Shown: piece after piece, positions 26,156 through 35,402 of the stretch
Numbering within the stretch: the stretch's first letter is position 1
Layout of the letters: each line of letters starts with the position of its first letter
NCBI GenBank assembly: GCA_964496575.1
Contig: CAZCAC010000085.1
Span: 1 to 36,858 of the forward strand
Direction of reading: 5' to 3'
DNA: 36,858 bases
From: CAZCAC01 sp964496575
GTDB taxonomy: Bacteria; Planctomycetota; UBA1135; GCA-002686595
Position numbers and translations under genes: made by a program
The notes under the pieces: generated by a model
Database searches by the model: none
Seen by the model: the letters and a program-made list of their open reading frames with translations, nothing else
What the model was told of the DNA's origin: nothing

Positions 26156-27748
26156 ATGATGTCGTCGTACAGGTATCCGCTTGGAGTTGTGTTGGCAGCT
26201 TGCGTCCTGGGGCTGGGGGAGGTGGGGAGCGCGCAGTGCCAGTCGAGCACCGCGCAGCTCTCGGTGGCGCGGTACCACCTGCAATCCTCGACCAGCCTCC
26301 ACAACTGGGTCTTCCTCGGTGGAGGGCGAAGCGCGACCGGGGTCGGTGGGGCCACGAAGGCAGTCGATATCTACGATGCCTGCGCGGACTCCTGGGCACC
26401 GCACACCTTCTCGGAAACGCACGAGCAGGGAACGGCGACCTCCGGCTGTGACCAGGCCTTCTTTGCCGGCGGTACGACCACTGGAGGGAATACATGCACT
26501 GCTGTCGTCGACATCTACGACAGCACGGTCGGCCAACCGAACGACCCGGCGGCCTGGTCAGTCGCTAGCCTCTTCACGGCGAGGCGAAACCTCGGCTCCA
26601 CCTTCATTGGATCGTGGGCGATCTTCGCCGGGGGGCTCGACAGCAGCAGCAACTACCGCGACGACGTGGACATCTACGATTGCAGCACCGGAACGTGGCA
26701 CCACAACCCCGTCCAGCTATCCAACCAGAGGCACAGTGTTCAGGGAGTGACGGTGGGGGACTACGCCCTCTTCATCGGCGGGAAGACCAGCAACGGCGCC
26801 TCCGCGCGAGTGGACTACTACGATATGAGCCTCGGGCTCCCGCCCACGAACCCGGCCGCCTGGAACAGCTGTAGTATCCTGCCGACGGCGCGCTATCACT
26901 TCGGGATCGGTGTCGTGGGTACGAAGGTGCTGGTCGCCGGCGGTATCACCAGCGGCTCGTCGACGGCGACAGATATCGTCGAGATCTACGACCTCGCCCT
27001 GGGTACACCGTGCAACCCCGCGGCCTGGATCACCGCGCAGTCGCTCTCGGCCGCCAGGTGTTCGTTCGCCGCCGCGACCGCGGGGTGCCGGGTCTTCTTC
27101 GCCGGCGGGTATGACGGCATTGCCCCTACCAACACGTCGCTCGCCGATGTCGACGTGTACAACGACTGCGATGGTTCGTGGTCCACGCTGCTCCTGTCCA
27201 AGGACCGAGGAGTCCTCGGCGCCGGAGCGGCGTGCGGAGTGGCGGTGTTCGGTGGGGGCGGGCAGGGATCGCCCACCTCCAGTACAGCGGTGGCCGACGT
27301 CGACATCTTCCACGATTGCCCGCCGATCAACTACTGCCCGGCCACGGTGAACTCCTCCGGTCTCCCCGGCCGGATCGCTGCGGTCGGCTCGACCAGCGTC
27401 AGTGCCAACAACTTCACCCTGACCGCCTCGGACTGTCCCGCGAACCAGTTCGGGCTCTTCTTCTACGGCCCGCTGCGGAAGGACGTCCCGTGGGGAAACG
27501 GCTACCTCTGCGTGGGGCCGGGAGGGCCCGGGAATCCCAGTCTCTACCGCCTCAGCCCCGCGCTGATGACCGACGCGACCGGAGCCGCCAGCCGTTGGGT
27601 CGACTTCACCGCGCCTCCGGCCAGCTCCGGCCTGGGGGCGATCCTCCCGGGTACCTGCTGGAATTTCCAGTTCTGGTTCCGTGACCCTCCGGCGGGCGGT
27701 GCGTTCTTCAACACCACCGATGGACTCTGCGTGACCTTCTGTCCCTGA
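26156..27748 (+). CDS. Secreted Kelch-like repeat protein with planctomycete C-terminal module
   Basis: A 530-residue exported protein. The N-terminus MMSSYRYPLGVVLAACVLGL is a signal peptide, with a likely cut after GSA. About seven Kelch-like units follow, each with a GG pair and a VDIYD strand: FLGGGRSATGVGG, FFAGGTTTGGN, IFAGGLDSSSN, LFIGGKTSNGA, VAGGITSGSS, FFAGGYDG and VFGGGGQGS. This fits a beta-propeller used for binding. From about residue 392 it carries the module shared with the protease at 4902 and the propeller at 21386, ending FQFWFRDPPAGG and then VTFCP. Several ATGs (26141, 26150, 26156, 26159) are in frame; AGGAGG at 26144-26149 fits 26156 or 26159 best. The gene is divergent from the ECF sigma factor. 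Confidence 0.87.
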   Translation: MMSSYRYPLGVVLAACVLGLGEVGSAQCQSSTAQLSVARYHLQSSTSLHNWVFLGGGRSATGVGGATKAVDIYDACADSWAPHTFSETHEQGTATSGCDQAFFAGGTTTGGNTCTAVVDIYDSTVGQPNDPAAWSVASLFTARRNLGSTFIGSWAIFAGGLDSSSNYRDDVDIYDCSTGTWHHNPVQLSNQRHSVQGVTVGDYALFIGGKTSNGASARVDYYDMSLGLPPTNPAAWNSCSILPTARYHFGIGVVGTKVLVAGGITSGSSTATDIVEIYDLALGTPCNPAAWITAQSLSAARCSFAAATAGCRVFFAGGYDGIAPTNTSLADVDVYNDCDGSWSTLLLSKDRGVLGAGAACGVAVFGGGGQGSPTSSTAVADVDIFHDCPPINYCPATVNSSGLPGRIAAVGSTSVSANNFTLTASDCPANQFGLFFYGPLRKDVPWGNGYLCVGPGGPGNPSLYRLSPALMTDATGAASRWVDFTAPPASSGLGAILPGTCWNFQFWFRDPPAGGAFFNTTDGLCVTFCP

Positions 27749-27750
27749 GA

Positions 27751-27817
27751 CCTCCGGAGCTCCGGGCCGGAGGAGTCGGCGAATCGGGGGAGCCGGACCG
27801 GGTGGATCCGGCTCCCC
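27751..27817 (+). terminator. Two tandem hairpins after the Kelch gene
   Basis: CCTCCGG (27751-27757) pairs with CCGGAGG (27767-27773), and GGGGAGCCGGA (27787-27797) pairs perfectly with TCCGGCTCCCC (27807-27817), both with 9-base loops. They start two bases after the Kelch stop codon and end before the pseudokinase gene. There is no T-run, so termination is likely but not certain. Confidence 0.55.
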
Positions 27818-27874
27818 TCGTCGCCGTTGGTCAGGGTGCGACGAGGGCCTTAACATGGGGCGCGGAGCAGAATC

Positions 27875-30580
27875 GTGAGAGGAATACCCGACACCCTCAC
27901 CGAGGCACAGTCGCTCTTCCTCCGCCGCCTCCTCGATGGCGAGATCCAGCGAGGGGAGGGCGTGGAAGGCCTGTGCGCCCAGCGACCGGAGCTGGCGGAA
28001 GAACTACGTAGCTGTCACGCGAAGTTCCAGCGGATTCGACAGCTCCAGGCGGTGGGTACCGGGTGCGCTCCGGAAGCGCTCGACGAGCAGCCTTGCTCGT
28101 TGCCCCTCGGAACGAGCGGTACCGTGGAGACCTCGCCGATCGAGATCGAGGCGGAAGATCCGAACCGGCCGATCCACCTCGGCAACTACTCCTTCGGCGG
28201 CCGCGTGATCGACGGCGATCCCCCCTGCATCGCGGTGGTCCGCGACGAGAACCTGGGCCGCGAGGTGGTGATGAAGGTGCATCGTCCGAGGCAGGGGGAA
28301 GCTGCCGACGACTCGCTGCGTGCCTTTCTCCGGGAGGCGGCGGTTCTCGGTGTGCTCGATCACTCGGGCGTCCCGTCGATCCACGAGCTGGGGGTCGATC
28401 GGGAAGGCCGGGCCTTCTTCACCACGCCGCTCCGGCAGGGTCGGGAGCTGCGGGCCGAGGTCGAATCGATCGGCGAGGATGACGGTCGCTGGAGCGAGGC
28501 TCGCGCGGTGCGTGTCCTGATCGAGGTCTGTGAGATCCTCGGCGCGGCGCACCGTCGGGGGATCGTGCACGGGGCGCTCTCCACTCGCGACGTATTCGTC
28601 GGGGAGTACGGCGAGGTTCAGATCATGGAGTGGAGATCGGCACTGGTGACGCACGAGCCCGACGTCGAGAGGCTGCAGCTGCAGGTGCATCGCTCCCTTA
28701 GCCTGACCGAGCTGTTCGGCTCGGCCGCCGGGTCGCCGGAACGCGAGCCCTCCCGTCGCGTGGAATCCAGCCCGAGGCGGCGTTCTCGCCCCCTCTCCGG
28801 TGGCGATCCAGACCTGGCGATCGACCTTCGTTCGGTGGGGGAGGTGATCGACGAGGTTCATCACGCTGCTCAACCACGTGGGAGCGGCGGTTCCCCGGAG
28901 CTTCTCGCCATCGCCCAACGAGCTCGCCGCGAGTCCCCGAGCGAGAGCTATCGGGGAACCGGCCAGCTCGCGGACGATCTCCGGGCCTTCCTCGACCGAC
29001 GAGTCGTTCGCGCCTACCGCACCGGCGCCGTCGCGGAGCTGCGGCAGTGGTGTGTGCGAAACCGGGGGATCGTGGCCATCGTCTCCAGCGCGCTCCTCGC
29101 CGTGGCCACGAACCTCGCGTTCCTGGGCATCTCCGAGAGGCGTCGAGGTGACGAGATCCTGGAGCTCTCCGAGTCGCAGGCGGTGGGTATTTTCGAGCGA
29201 GCCACCGAGGAGCTCTGGGCGAGCCGCCTGGAGCAGGACGAGGAGGCGTGGTGGGCCAAGGCCCGAGAGCTGCATGAGGCCGGACGAGATCTGATCGGCA
29301 GGATCGAGCTCTTGCGGCAGCGACACGATCCGCCACAGAGCGCGCGGACGGCGGCGGATCAGAATCGCATCGTCGACGCGCGGCTACTCGCCGATTCGCA
29401 GGCCCGGCACCTCTTGCTCTCGAAAGAGAGGAGCTACAGGTGGTGGCGTCACGAGATCATCCGGCTCACCGATCTACGCGAGCGGGGATCGGCGAGCGAG
29501 GTCGATCTCGCGCGACTCCAGCTCCTCGACCGGACCCTCGAACCGGGGCTGGGTCGCGAGATCGAGGCGCTCTCCCTCCGGACTCCGGACCCGGAAGAGC
29601 GATTCGACCCAGACGGTGATCGGGAAGACTGGCGAATGCTTCGCCTGGAGAGGTTGTTTCGCTCCGAGGAGGAGCTCACCCGCGACAGCCCAGGATTCGA
29701 TCCCGCTCACTACACCGGCCCGGCGCGGGGAGCCCTCGCGGACATCGCGAGGGCCCTGGCTCACCGAGAGGAATGGGAGGGGCGTCTGAACGAGGCGGTG
29801 CGGGCCTCCTGGCGCGAGGCGATCGGCTCCGTGTCCGCCGGAGCCGCGGCGGCAGAACACTCACCCGCCTACCCGCTGCTCCCTCTCCGCCGCGATCCCC
29901 TCAACGGGCTGTGGGAGTTCTGGGACCTACGCACCGGGCGGGAACCAGTCATCGGCGTCGATGGCGAGCCGCTGCTCGACGAGGACACGGCGATGATCTA
30001 CGTGCTCCTTCCGTGGAGCGCCGATCAGGAGAGCGCGTCCACGCCATTCTTCATCTCCAAGTACGAGATGACCCAGGCCCAGTGGCAGCGCTTCTCACTG
30101 AAGAGGAGCTACTACTGGGCGGGATCGAACGAGGGCGACGATCATGGCGTCACCCGCCGTCACCCGGCGGAGCAGAAGCCGCGCGCGGACATCGAGTGGA
30201 TGCTGCGTCGCCTCGGGTTGCGACTTCCGACGGAAGCACAGTGGGAGCACGCCGCTGGCTGCGGGAGAAGCTCGGGATACTGGTGGGGGGATTCTCCCTC
30301 CGAAGCAGCTGCGGGCCTCGAGAACTTCGAGGCAGTGGCAGATCGTCACGAGGTCCACGCTCCCGTCGGGACCTTTGCTCCCAATCCGCTGGGGCTCCAC
30401 GACGTGCAGGGAAACGTCGCCGAGGTGTGCCGGGCGGGGGAGGGCAGCGAGAGCGAGTGGGTCGTGCGAGGCGGGGACTGGGATCGACCGGCGGAGGAAT
30501 GTCGCCTGGATTCTCGGGGCGAGTTCCTCGGCGAGTCGACCCTGGTGGGAATCAGGCCGGTGATGGAGCTCGTACCGTGA
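27875..30580 (+). CDS. Pseudokinase fused to an FGE-like (formylglycine-generating-enzyme) domain
   Basis: A 901-residue membrane protein built like the kinase-FGE protein that follows it, but with a broken kinase. N-terminal helical motif at about 22-56 (VEGLCAQRPELAEELRSCH). Kinase fold at about 104-380: the ATP lysine K134 (VVMKV) and E154 remain, but the glycine loop is lost (FGGRVIDGDPP), HRD reads HGA (232-234), the metal-binding Asn is D239, and DFG/DWG reads EWR (252-254). Membrane helix at about 398-418. A coiled-coil region, the shared linker (LLPLRRDPLNGLWEFWD), and an FGE-like domain from about 707 follow (TPFFISKYEMTQAQW, LPTEAQWEHAAG, GLHDVQGNVAEVC, VVRGGDWDRP). The paired catalytic cysteines of true FGE are not evident. 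The GTG start has GGAG eight bases upstream; the stop overlaps the GTG start of the next gene. Confidence 0.88.
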   Translation: MRGIPDTLTEAQSLFLRRLLDGEIQRGEGVEGLCAQRPELAEELRSCHAKFQRIRQLQAVGTGCAPEALDEQPCSLPLGTSGTVETSPIEIEAEDPNRPIHLGNYSFGGRVIDGDPPCIAVVRDENLGREVVMKVHRPRQGEAADDSLRAFLREAAVLGVLDHSGVPSIHELGVDREGRAFFTTPLRQGRELRAEVESIGEDDGRWSEARAVRVLIEVCEILGAAHRRGIVHGALSTRDVFVGEYGEVQIMEWRSALVTHEPDVERLQLQVHRSLSLTELFGSAAGSPEREPSRRVESSPRRRSRPLSGGDPDLAIDLRSVGEVIDEVHHAAQPRGSGGSPELLAIAQRARRESPSESYRGTGQLADDLRAFLDRRVVRAYRTGAVAELRQWCVRNRGIVAIVSSALLAVATNLAFLGISERRRGDEILELSESQAVGIFERATEELWASRLEQDEEAWWAKARELHEAGRDLIGRIELLRQRHDPPQSARTAADQNRIVDARLLADSQARHLLLSKERSYRWWRHEIIRLTDLRERGSASEVDLARLQLLDRTLEPGLGREIEALSLRTPDPEERFDPDGDREDWRMLRLERLFRSEEELTRDSPGFDPAHYTGPARGALADIARALAHREEWEGRLNEAVRASWREAIGSVSAGAAAAEHSPAYPLLPLRRDPLNGLWEFWDLRTGREPVIGVDGEPLLDEDTAMIYVLLPWSADQESASTPFFISKYEMTQAQWQRFSLKRSYYWAGSNEGDDHGVTRRHPAEQKPRADIEWMLRRLGLRLPTEAQWEHAAGCGRSSGYWWGDSPSEAAAGLENFEAVADRHEVHAPVGTFAPNPLGLHDVQGNVAEVCRAGEGSESEWVVRGGDWDRPAEECRLDSRGEFLGESTLVGIRPVMELVP

Positions 30581-33330
30581 GTGGATCGGAGAAGAGCCGA
30601 ACCGGTGCTGGCGAGTCGCCGGTCGATGGTGATGCGGTGACGAACGAGGGACCGCTGACCTCCACCGACCGAGCTTACTTCGGCTTCCTGCTCGCGCGGC
30701 TCGACGGCCAGGTAGCGACCCTGGAGGAGTACTGCTCGGTGCGGCCGGAGTCCCCGGAGGAGTTGCAGGAGGTGGCGCTCGAGTGGTCCGAGCTGTTCCA
30801 CCTACCCCGGAGACTCCCCGATCCCCGAGGGCTGGCCACCAGGCTGCTCGATCAGTATGGCGCCGAGGCGTCGACCGCGGACGTGGAGAACGAGCACCTG
30901 GATGCCCGGCCCGTCCCTCTCCTGCCCGAGAGCCGGCGCTACATCGTGGGGGATGAGATCGGCCGCGGAGGAATGGGCGCAGTGTTCGAGGTGGAGGACG
31001 CGAACCTCAACCGCGCGGTGGCGATGAAAGTGGTGCTGGGGCGAGCGGGTTCCGATGACGGCGCCCGGTGGACCCACTCCTCTTCGAGTCGCCTGCGCCG
31101 GTTCCTCGGCGAAGCCCGCGTGACCGGCGGGCTCTCCCATCCCGCGATCGTGCCGGTTCACGAGCTCGGCCTCGACGAGCGTGATCACGTCTTCTTCACC
31201 ATGCGCCGAGTGCACGGAAGGGAGCTGACGGAGATCATCCGGCTCGCCCGTGAGGGCGCCGAAGGCTGGACCGTGCGGCGCGCCCTGGAGGTCTTGCTCA
31301 AGGTCTGTGACGTCGTCGCCTTCGCGCACTCGCGAGGGATCACCCATCGAGACCTCAAGCCGGCGAACGTCCTGGTCGAGAGCAGCGGGAACGTCTACTG
31401 CCTCGACTGGGGGCTCGCCCGGGAGAAGGGCGAGCGGAGGACGGCCGGGCTTCTCCCGGAGTCTGCGAATCTCGGCCCCCCGGCTTCTGGCCCGCCACGA
31501 ACCAGCGACGGGACGGTCGTCGGGACCCCATCGTACATGCCACCCGAGCAGGCGTTGGGCTGTGTCGAGGCGGTCGGACCACGCACGGACGTGTACGGCA
31601 TCGGGGCCATGCTCTACCACCTCCTCACCGGTCGCCCGCCATTCGCCGGAAGAGGAGAGACGCCGCCGCGCGAGATCCTCGACGGCGTCCTCTTCGGTGA
31701 GCTGGAACCTCCGAGCGAGGTGTCGCCGGAGACTCCCCTGGAGCTCGAGGCGATCTGCCGGAGAGCGATGGCCCGGGATCCGCGGGAGCGGTATCCCGGT
31801 GCGGCCGAGGTCGCCGAGGATCTTCGGGCCTTCCTCGAGGGGAGGGTGGTCGCCGCGTACGAGTCGGGAACCTGGGCGGGGCTGCGCAAGTGGATCGCTC
31901 GCCACCGGACCGTGGCGGCCACGCTGGCTCTGGCACTGGTCGTCTCTCTCACCGTCCTAGGCTCGGTCGCGGCGGTCGAGAAGCGACGCGCCATGGACCT
32001 CTCCTTTCTCCTCGATGTGGATCTGTACGACCACCTGGTGTGGAGCGAGCCCAGCCTGTGGCCCGTTCACCCAGACCGTCGCGGTCACGTCGAGAGGTGG
32101 TTGCGCCTCGAGGAGCAACTCGCTCGACGTCTCGACGGGCACCGCGCCCGTCTTCTGGAATGGGAGTCGGGGCTGACCGACGTGGAGCGGCAGGCGGTCG
32201 AGCGGATTGGCGAGGGACGCGACAGCATCGCGCTCGCCCTGACGCTGCCGAAGTCGAGTCGAGAAGGGGTCTGGCGCTATCTCACCCAGCGGAACCTGGT
32301 GGAGAAGCTGGAGGGGCTGCGCGGTGAAGGGGGCTGGACCTCTCGCGTGCGCGCCGTGTTGGTGCAGATCGAGAGGATGGAGCGAGAGCAGAAGGAGTCG
32401 TCTCCAGAGTGGCTCGAAGCGATCGCGGCGATCCGGTGCTCTCCCTTGTACGACGGCTTCGAACTCACACCTCAGCTCGGCCTGTGGCCACTCGGCCCTG
32501 ATCCCGTGACGGGGTTGTGGGAGTTCGGGCACTGGCCTTCGGGGGAGCTGCCGAGGCGGGACGAGCGGCAGGAACTCGTCCTCGACGGGGAGTGCGGGCT
32601 GGTGGTCGTGCTTCTCCCCGGAGGGCTGTTCGAGCACGGGGCCATTTCACCCTCACCGGCGAGCGCCTCGTCCGCGTCGAACGTGGATCAGTGGGCGAAG
32701 GAGAACGAGTCTCCCGTCGAGGCCATCTCCCTCGACCCGTTCTTCCTCTCCAAGTTCGAGCTCACTCGGGGGCAAGCTCGCCGGCTGAAGAGTCTGGAGT
32801 CGAGGGGCGATTCATCATGCGTGGAGGGCGACCTGCTCCCCGAGCGATTCGGCACCTTCGACGAGGCGAGAAACGCACTGCGCTCGTATCTCCTGGAGCT
32901 ACCCACCGAAGCGCAGTGGGAGTACGCCGCTCGTAGCGGCACGAGCACTCCCTGGTACGGGGGCGTGTCCCCGGACGAGGTTCGCGGTCTCGGTAATCTC
33001 CAGGGGACCGGTGGCCGTGACGTGTTCGACGACGAGCTGGCCCCGGTCGGCTTCCTTCCCCCGAACCCATTCGGGCTGCACGACGTGCTCGGAAACACCT
33101 CCGAGTGGTGTAGCGAGTCCCTCGGGTCGTACCTGGTACCGCCGGAGCCGGGAGACGGACACCGAGCGATGATCGATGGCTCGCGAGTCGTTCGTGGGGG
33201 AAACTACCGACTCGGTCCGGAGGACGCGAGATCGGCACGGCGGATGGACTGCCGCGAAGCGCAGTACATCGTCGGTCTACGTCCGGCGCGAGCGATCGAT
33301 CCCGGCCAGCGGACCCTCCCGGGGGAGTGA
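30577..33330 (+). CDS. Transmembrane Ser/Thr protein kinase fused to an FGE-like domain
   Basis: A 917-residue protein of the bifunctional kinase/FGE type. N-terminal helical motif at about 42-76. Kinase domain with all catalytic parts: glycine loop IGRGGMGAVFEVE (128-140), K151 (VAMKV), E179, HRDLKPAN (257-264, with N264) and DWG (277-279). One membrane helix at about 446-468. Coiled coil, the shared linker (SPLYDGFELTPQLGLWPLG) and an FGE-like domain at the C-terminus (FFLSKFELTRGQA, LPTEAQWEYAARSG, GLHDVLGNTSEWC, VVRGGNYRLG). True FGE makes formylglycine in sulfatases; only one cysteine stands in the expected place, so a binding role is more likely. The GTG at 30577 overlaps the stop of the pseudokinase gene (GTGA), so the two proteins are made together and may form a pair. 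Confidence 0.92.
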   Translation: MSGSEKSRTGAGESPVDGDAVTNEGPLTSTDRAYFGFLLARLDGQVATLEEYCSVRPESPEELQEVALEWSELFHLPRRLPDPRGLATRLLDQYGAEASTADVENEHLDARPVPLLPESRRYIVGDEIGRGGMGAVFEVEDANLNRAVAMKVVLGRAGSDDGARWTHSSSSRLRRFLGEARVTGGLSHPAIVPVHELGLDERDHVFFTMRRVHGRELTEIIRLAREGAEGWTVRRALEVLLKVCDVVAFAHSRGITHRDLKPANVLVESSGNVYCLDWGLAREKGERRTAGLLPESANLGPPASGPPRTSDGTVVGTPSYMPPEQALGCVEAVGPRTDVYGIGAMLYHLLTGRPPFAGRGETPPREILDGVLFGELEPPSEVSPETPLELEAICRRAMARDPRERYPGAAEVAEDLRAFLEGRVVAAYESGTWAGLRKWIARHRTVAATLALALVVSLTVLGSVAAVEKRRAMDLSFLLDVDLYDHLVWSEPSLWPVHPDRRGHVERWLRLEEQLARRLDGHRARLLEWESGLTDVERQAVERIGEGRDSIALALTLPKSSREGVWRYLTQRNLVEKLEGLRGEGGWTSRVRAVLVQIERMEREQKESSPEWLEAIAAIRCSPLYDGFELTPQLGLWPLGPDPVTGLWEFGHWPSGELPRRDERQELVLDGECGLVVVLLPGGLFEHGAISPSPASASSASNVDQWAKENESPVEAISLDPFFLSKFELTRGQARRLKSLESRGDSSCVEGDLLPERFGTFDEARNALRSYLLELPTEAQWEYAARSGTSTPWYGGVSPDEVRGLGNLQGTGGRDVFDDELAPVGFLPPNPFGLHDVLGNTSEWCSESLGSYLVPPEPGDGHRAMIDGSRVVRGGNYRLGPEDARSARRMDCREAQYIVGLRPARAIDPGQRTLPGE

Positions 33331-33340
33331 CGCTCCCCCG
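33320..33340. terminator. Hairpin in the convergent gap after the kinase-FGE gene
   Basis: CGGGGGAG (33320-33327) pairs perfectly with CTCCCCCG (33333-33340) across a 5-base loop that contains the kinase stop codon. The stop of the convergent M14 peptidase gene is seven bases further on. It fits a bidirectional terminator but has no T-run. Confidence 0.5.
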
Positions 33341-33346
33341 TCCTCC

Positions 33347-35170
33347 TCACCACTCCCGCGCCACCGGGTACAGCTTCCAGCGCTCGTCGAAGTAGGGCGA
33401 GCGCTCGTAGAACCAGTTCAGGCGCGCCCTCGGGTTCTTCGCGAATTCCGGGTCGGCCTCGAGCTTCGCCTCGAACGCCCGCCTCAGCTCGGGGTCGCTC
33501 GCCAGCATCCGTTCCGCGATAGGCTCCATGACGTAGCCCTCGAAGTACTCGGTCTGCTGCAGCACCTCGAGAAAGAAGCCCCACTGGAAGAAGGAGTCCT
33601 GGGATCGAGGCTCCAGCAGCAGCACCGCCAAGTCGCCCAGTGGCTGGTCGGTCGAGACGCGTACGGAACCCGGGGGAAAGAACCAGGAGTGCTTCTCCGC
33701 CCTCGGCGTGCAGGTGACGGTCACGTGGCCCTCGTAGGGCGACTCGCCGAGCTTCGGCTCTTCCAGCCGCAGCATCTCGACTTCGACGTGGCGTCCCTCG
33801 CCGATCCGCTGCACCTCGATTCCGTGGAGCTCCAACCGCTCGATGACCCTCGGCCAGCTGGGCGGGATCCAGTACGCCCTCGGAACCGCGATCGCCTCGG
33901 CGACCTCTTCTATCTTGACGTGCGGGATCGTCACCGTGATCGGTTTGCCGTTCCAGGTGCGTCGCGTGCCGCCCGAAACGGGGGCGGGGACCGTCACCGA
34001 CTCGATGCCGAGAAACTCGATCGTCTCGGGGCGCTTCTCGGGGACCTTCCAGCGGAGCGGGATCTCCTCCGGCCGAGCCGCCCGGTCGAGCGCGACCGCC
34101 TCGCGCAGCGCGTCTCGTTGCCCCGGGAGCAGGCGTAGCGCGCTCTCCAGCAGCACATACGTCCCGAGCACCCGCTGGTCGTAGGGCTTCAGCGAGTGGT
34201 TCTCGACCAGAAGCGTCGGCAGGTGTCTCGCGTCCCCGTACGAGTGGGAGAAGCGTGGTCCGCCGGTCCACTTGATGATTCCCCTGGCGAGGTTGCCGCG
34301 CTCGACCTCGAAGATCATCGGCCCCGGGATGTGACCCATCGCGCGGAGATCGTCGTCGAGCCGCTCGATCAGCGTGTCCTGCATCCAGCGAGCGATGTGG
34401 GGCGAGTACCCGTGCACCCCGACGGCGTCAGTGGTGATGTCGTACTGGTAGTCGAGTCCGTCGGTGACGTGCAGGTCGAAGTAGAGGTCGGGTCGCCACG
34501 TCTCGATGACCCCGATCACCGCGCGCAGTTCCTTCGTGTCGAGCTTCGCGTAGTCGCGGTTGAGGTTCAGGTTGCGCGAGTTGGTCCGCCAGCCCATCTC
34601 CCGCGGCCCGCGCTGGTTGATGCGTCCGAAGGGCGAGCTGCGCTCGTGCCCGTCGACGCTGAGGATGGGGATGAAGAGCAGATTGGCGCCTTCGAGCAAC
34701 TCCTCCTTCGTGCCGCGCACGGTCATGTCGCGCAGCAGCATCATCCCGGCGTCCTTACCGTCGATCTCGCCGGAGTGGATCCCCGCCTGCGCCAGCAGGA
34801 TCGGCTTACCAGTGGCGTGCAGCGCCTCGGGAGTGAACACCCGCTCGGCGGAGGCGATCACCATCCAGACCTCCCGCCCTTCGAGACTCCGCCCGATCGA
34901 GATCATCTCCAGCTGCGGTGCCGCGGTAACGAGCCGTTCGAGCCAGGCGACGGTCTCGTCGTAGCTCGGCGTGTCGACGAGCCCGTTCCTCTCGCTGGGG
35001 GTGATCCACGGATCGTCGGGGGCCACCACCAGCGCGCGGCTCGCTCCGTCCCAGGGGATCACCGGCGGCAGGGCCTCGAGGTGGGGGGCGGGCGTGGCGT
35101 CCTGTCCGGGCGCGGGCACCGACAGCGCGGCGAACAGAGAGATCGCAATGGGGATCGGCAAGGTGGTCAT
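33347..35170 (-). CDS. Exported M14 family zinc carboxypeptidase-like protein
   Basis: A 607-residue metallopeptidase. The N-terminus MTTLPIPIAISLFAALSVPA is a signal peptide. Zinc ligands are visible as H132 and E135 in GIHSGEIDGKDAG and H234 in FDLHVTDG; the Arg-Asn region reads NSRNLNLNRDY (198-208), and the likely catalytic Glu lies in TLLVENHSLKPYDQR. Residues after about 380 form an extra domain I do not recognise. M14 enzymes of this kind cut C-terminal residues or peptidoglycan stem peptides; the substrate is not clear. The ATG at 35170 was chosen for the signal peptide; the open frame extends 32 codons upstream with GC-rich, low-complexity content. GAGGAG lies about eleven bases upstream, rather far. 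It is divergent from the unknown exported protein at 35403. Confidence 0.87.
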   Translation of the reverse strand: MTTLPIPIAISLFAALSVPAPGQDATPAPHLEALPPVIPWDGASRALVVAPDDPWITPSERNGLVDTPSYDETVAWLERLVTAAPQLEMISIGRSLEGREVWMVIASAERVFTPEALHATGKPILLAQAGIHSGEIDGKDAGMMLLRDMTVRGTKEELLEGANLLFIPILSVDGHERSSPFGRINQRGPREMGWRTNSRNLNLNRDYAKLDTKELRAVIGVIETWRPDLYFDLHVTDGLDYQYDITTDAVGVHGYSPHIARWMQDTLIERLDDDLRAMGHIPGPMIFEVERGNLARGIIKWTGGPRFSHSYGDARHLPTLLVENHSLKPYDQRVLGTYVLLESALRLLPGQRDALREAVALDRAARPEEIPLRWKVPEKRPETIEFLGIESVTVPAPVSGGTRRTWNGKPITVTIPHVKIEEVAEAIAVPRAYWIPPSWPRVIERLELHGIEVQRIGEGRHVEVEMLRLEEPKLGESPYEGHVTVTCTPRAEKHSWFFPPGSVRVSTDQPLGDLAVLLLEPRSQDSFFQWGFFLEVLQQTEYFEGYVMEPIAERMLASDPELRRAFEAKLEADPEFAKNPRARLNWFYERSPYFDERWKLYPVAREW

Positions 35171-35402
35171 CGATCGGGTACTCCTCGTCTCCACTGGGGG
35201 CGCTCCAGCCCCTACTGTAGCGAGTACCGCAGCGAGTGCCGACCCGGGGCCATCTCCACGACTCACCGCGTGCTCTCCGGGGGACGACCACCTCGCGAAC
35301 CCGACGGACAGGTGCGCAGTTCCGTATCAGTTCCGTGAGCAGGGGGCACACCTCGATTCAGCTGTCACCTGGATGCCGTTCCTGTGCTAGAGAGTCGCTA
35401 CA

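Noticed and set aside
26738..27330. CRISPR-like repeated pattern in the Kelch gene
   Set aside because: The repeats are in-frame protein repeats with diverged DNA and no constant repeat-spacer structure; no cas genes are present.
29773..30576. N-terminal extension of the kinase-FGE frame
   Set aside because: It lies inside the pseudokinase gene and reads as Arg/Gly-rich noise; the GTG at 30577 with stop overlap is the better start.
29995..33300. True formylglycine-generating activity of the FGE-like domains
   Set aside because: Only one cysteine is visible near the C-terminal end of each domain, not the spaced pair of the enzyme, and no sulfatase gene is in the window.
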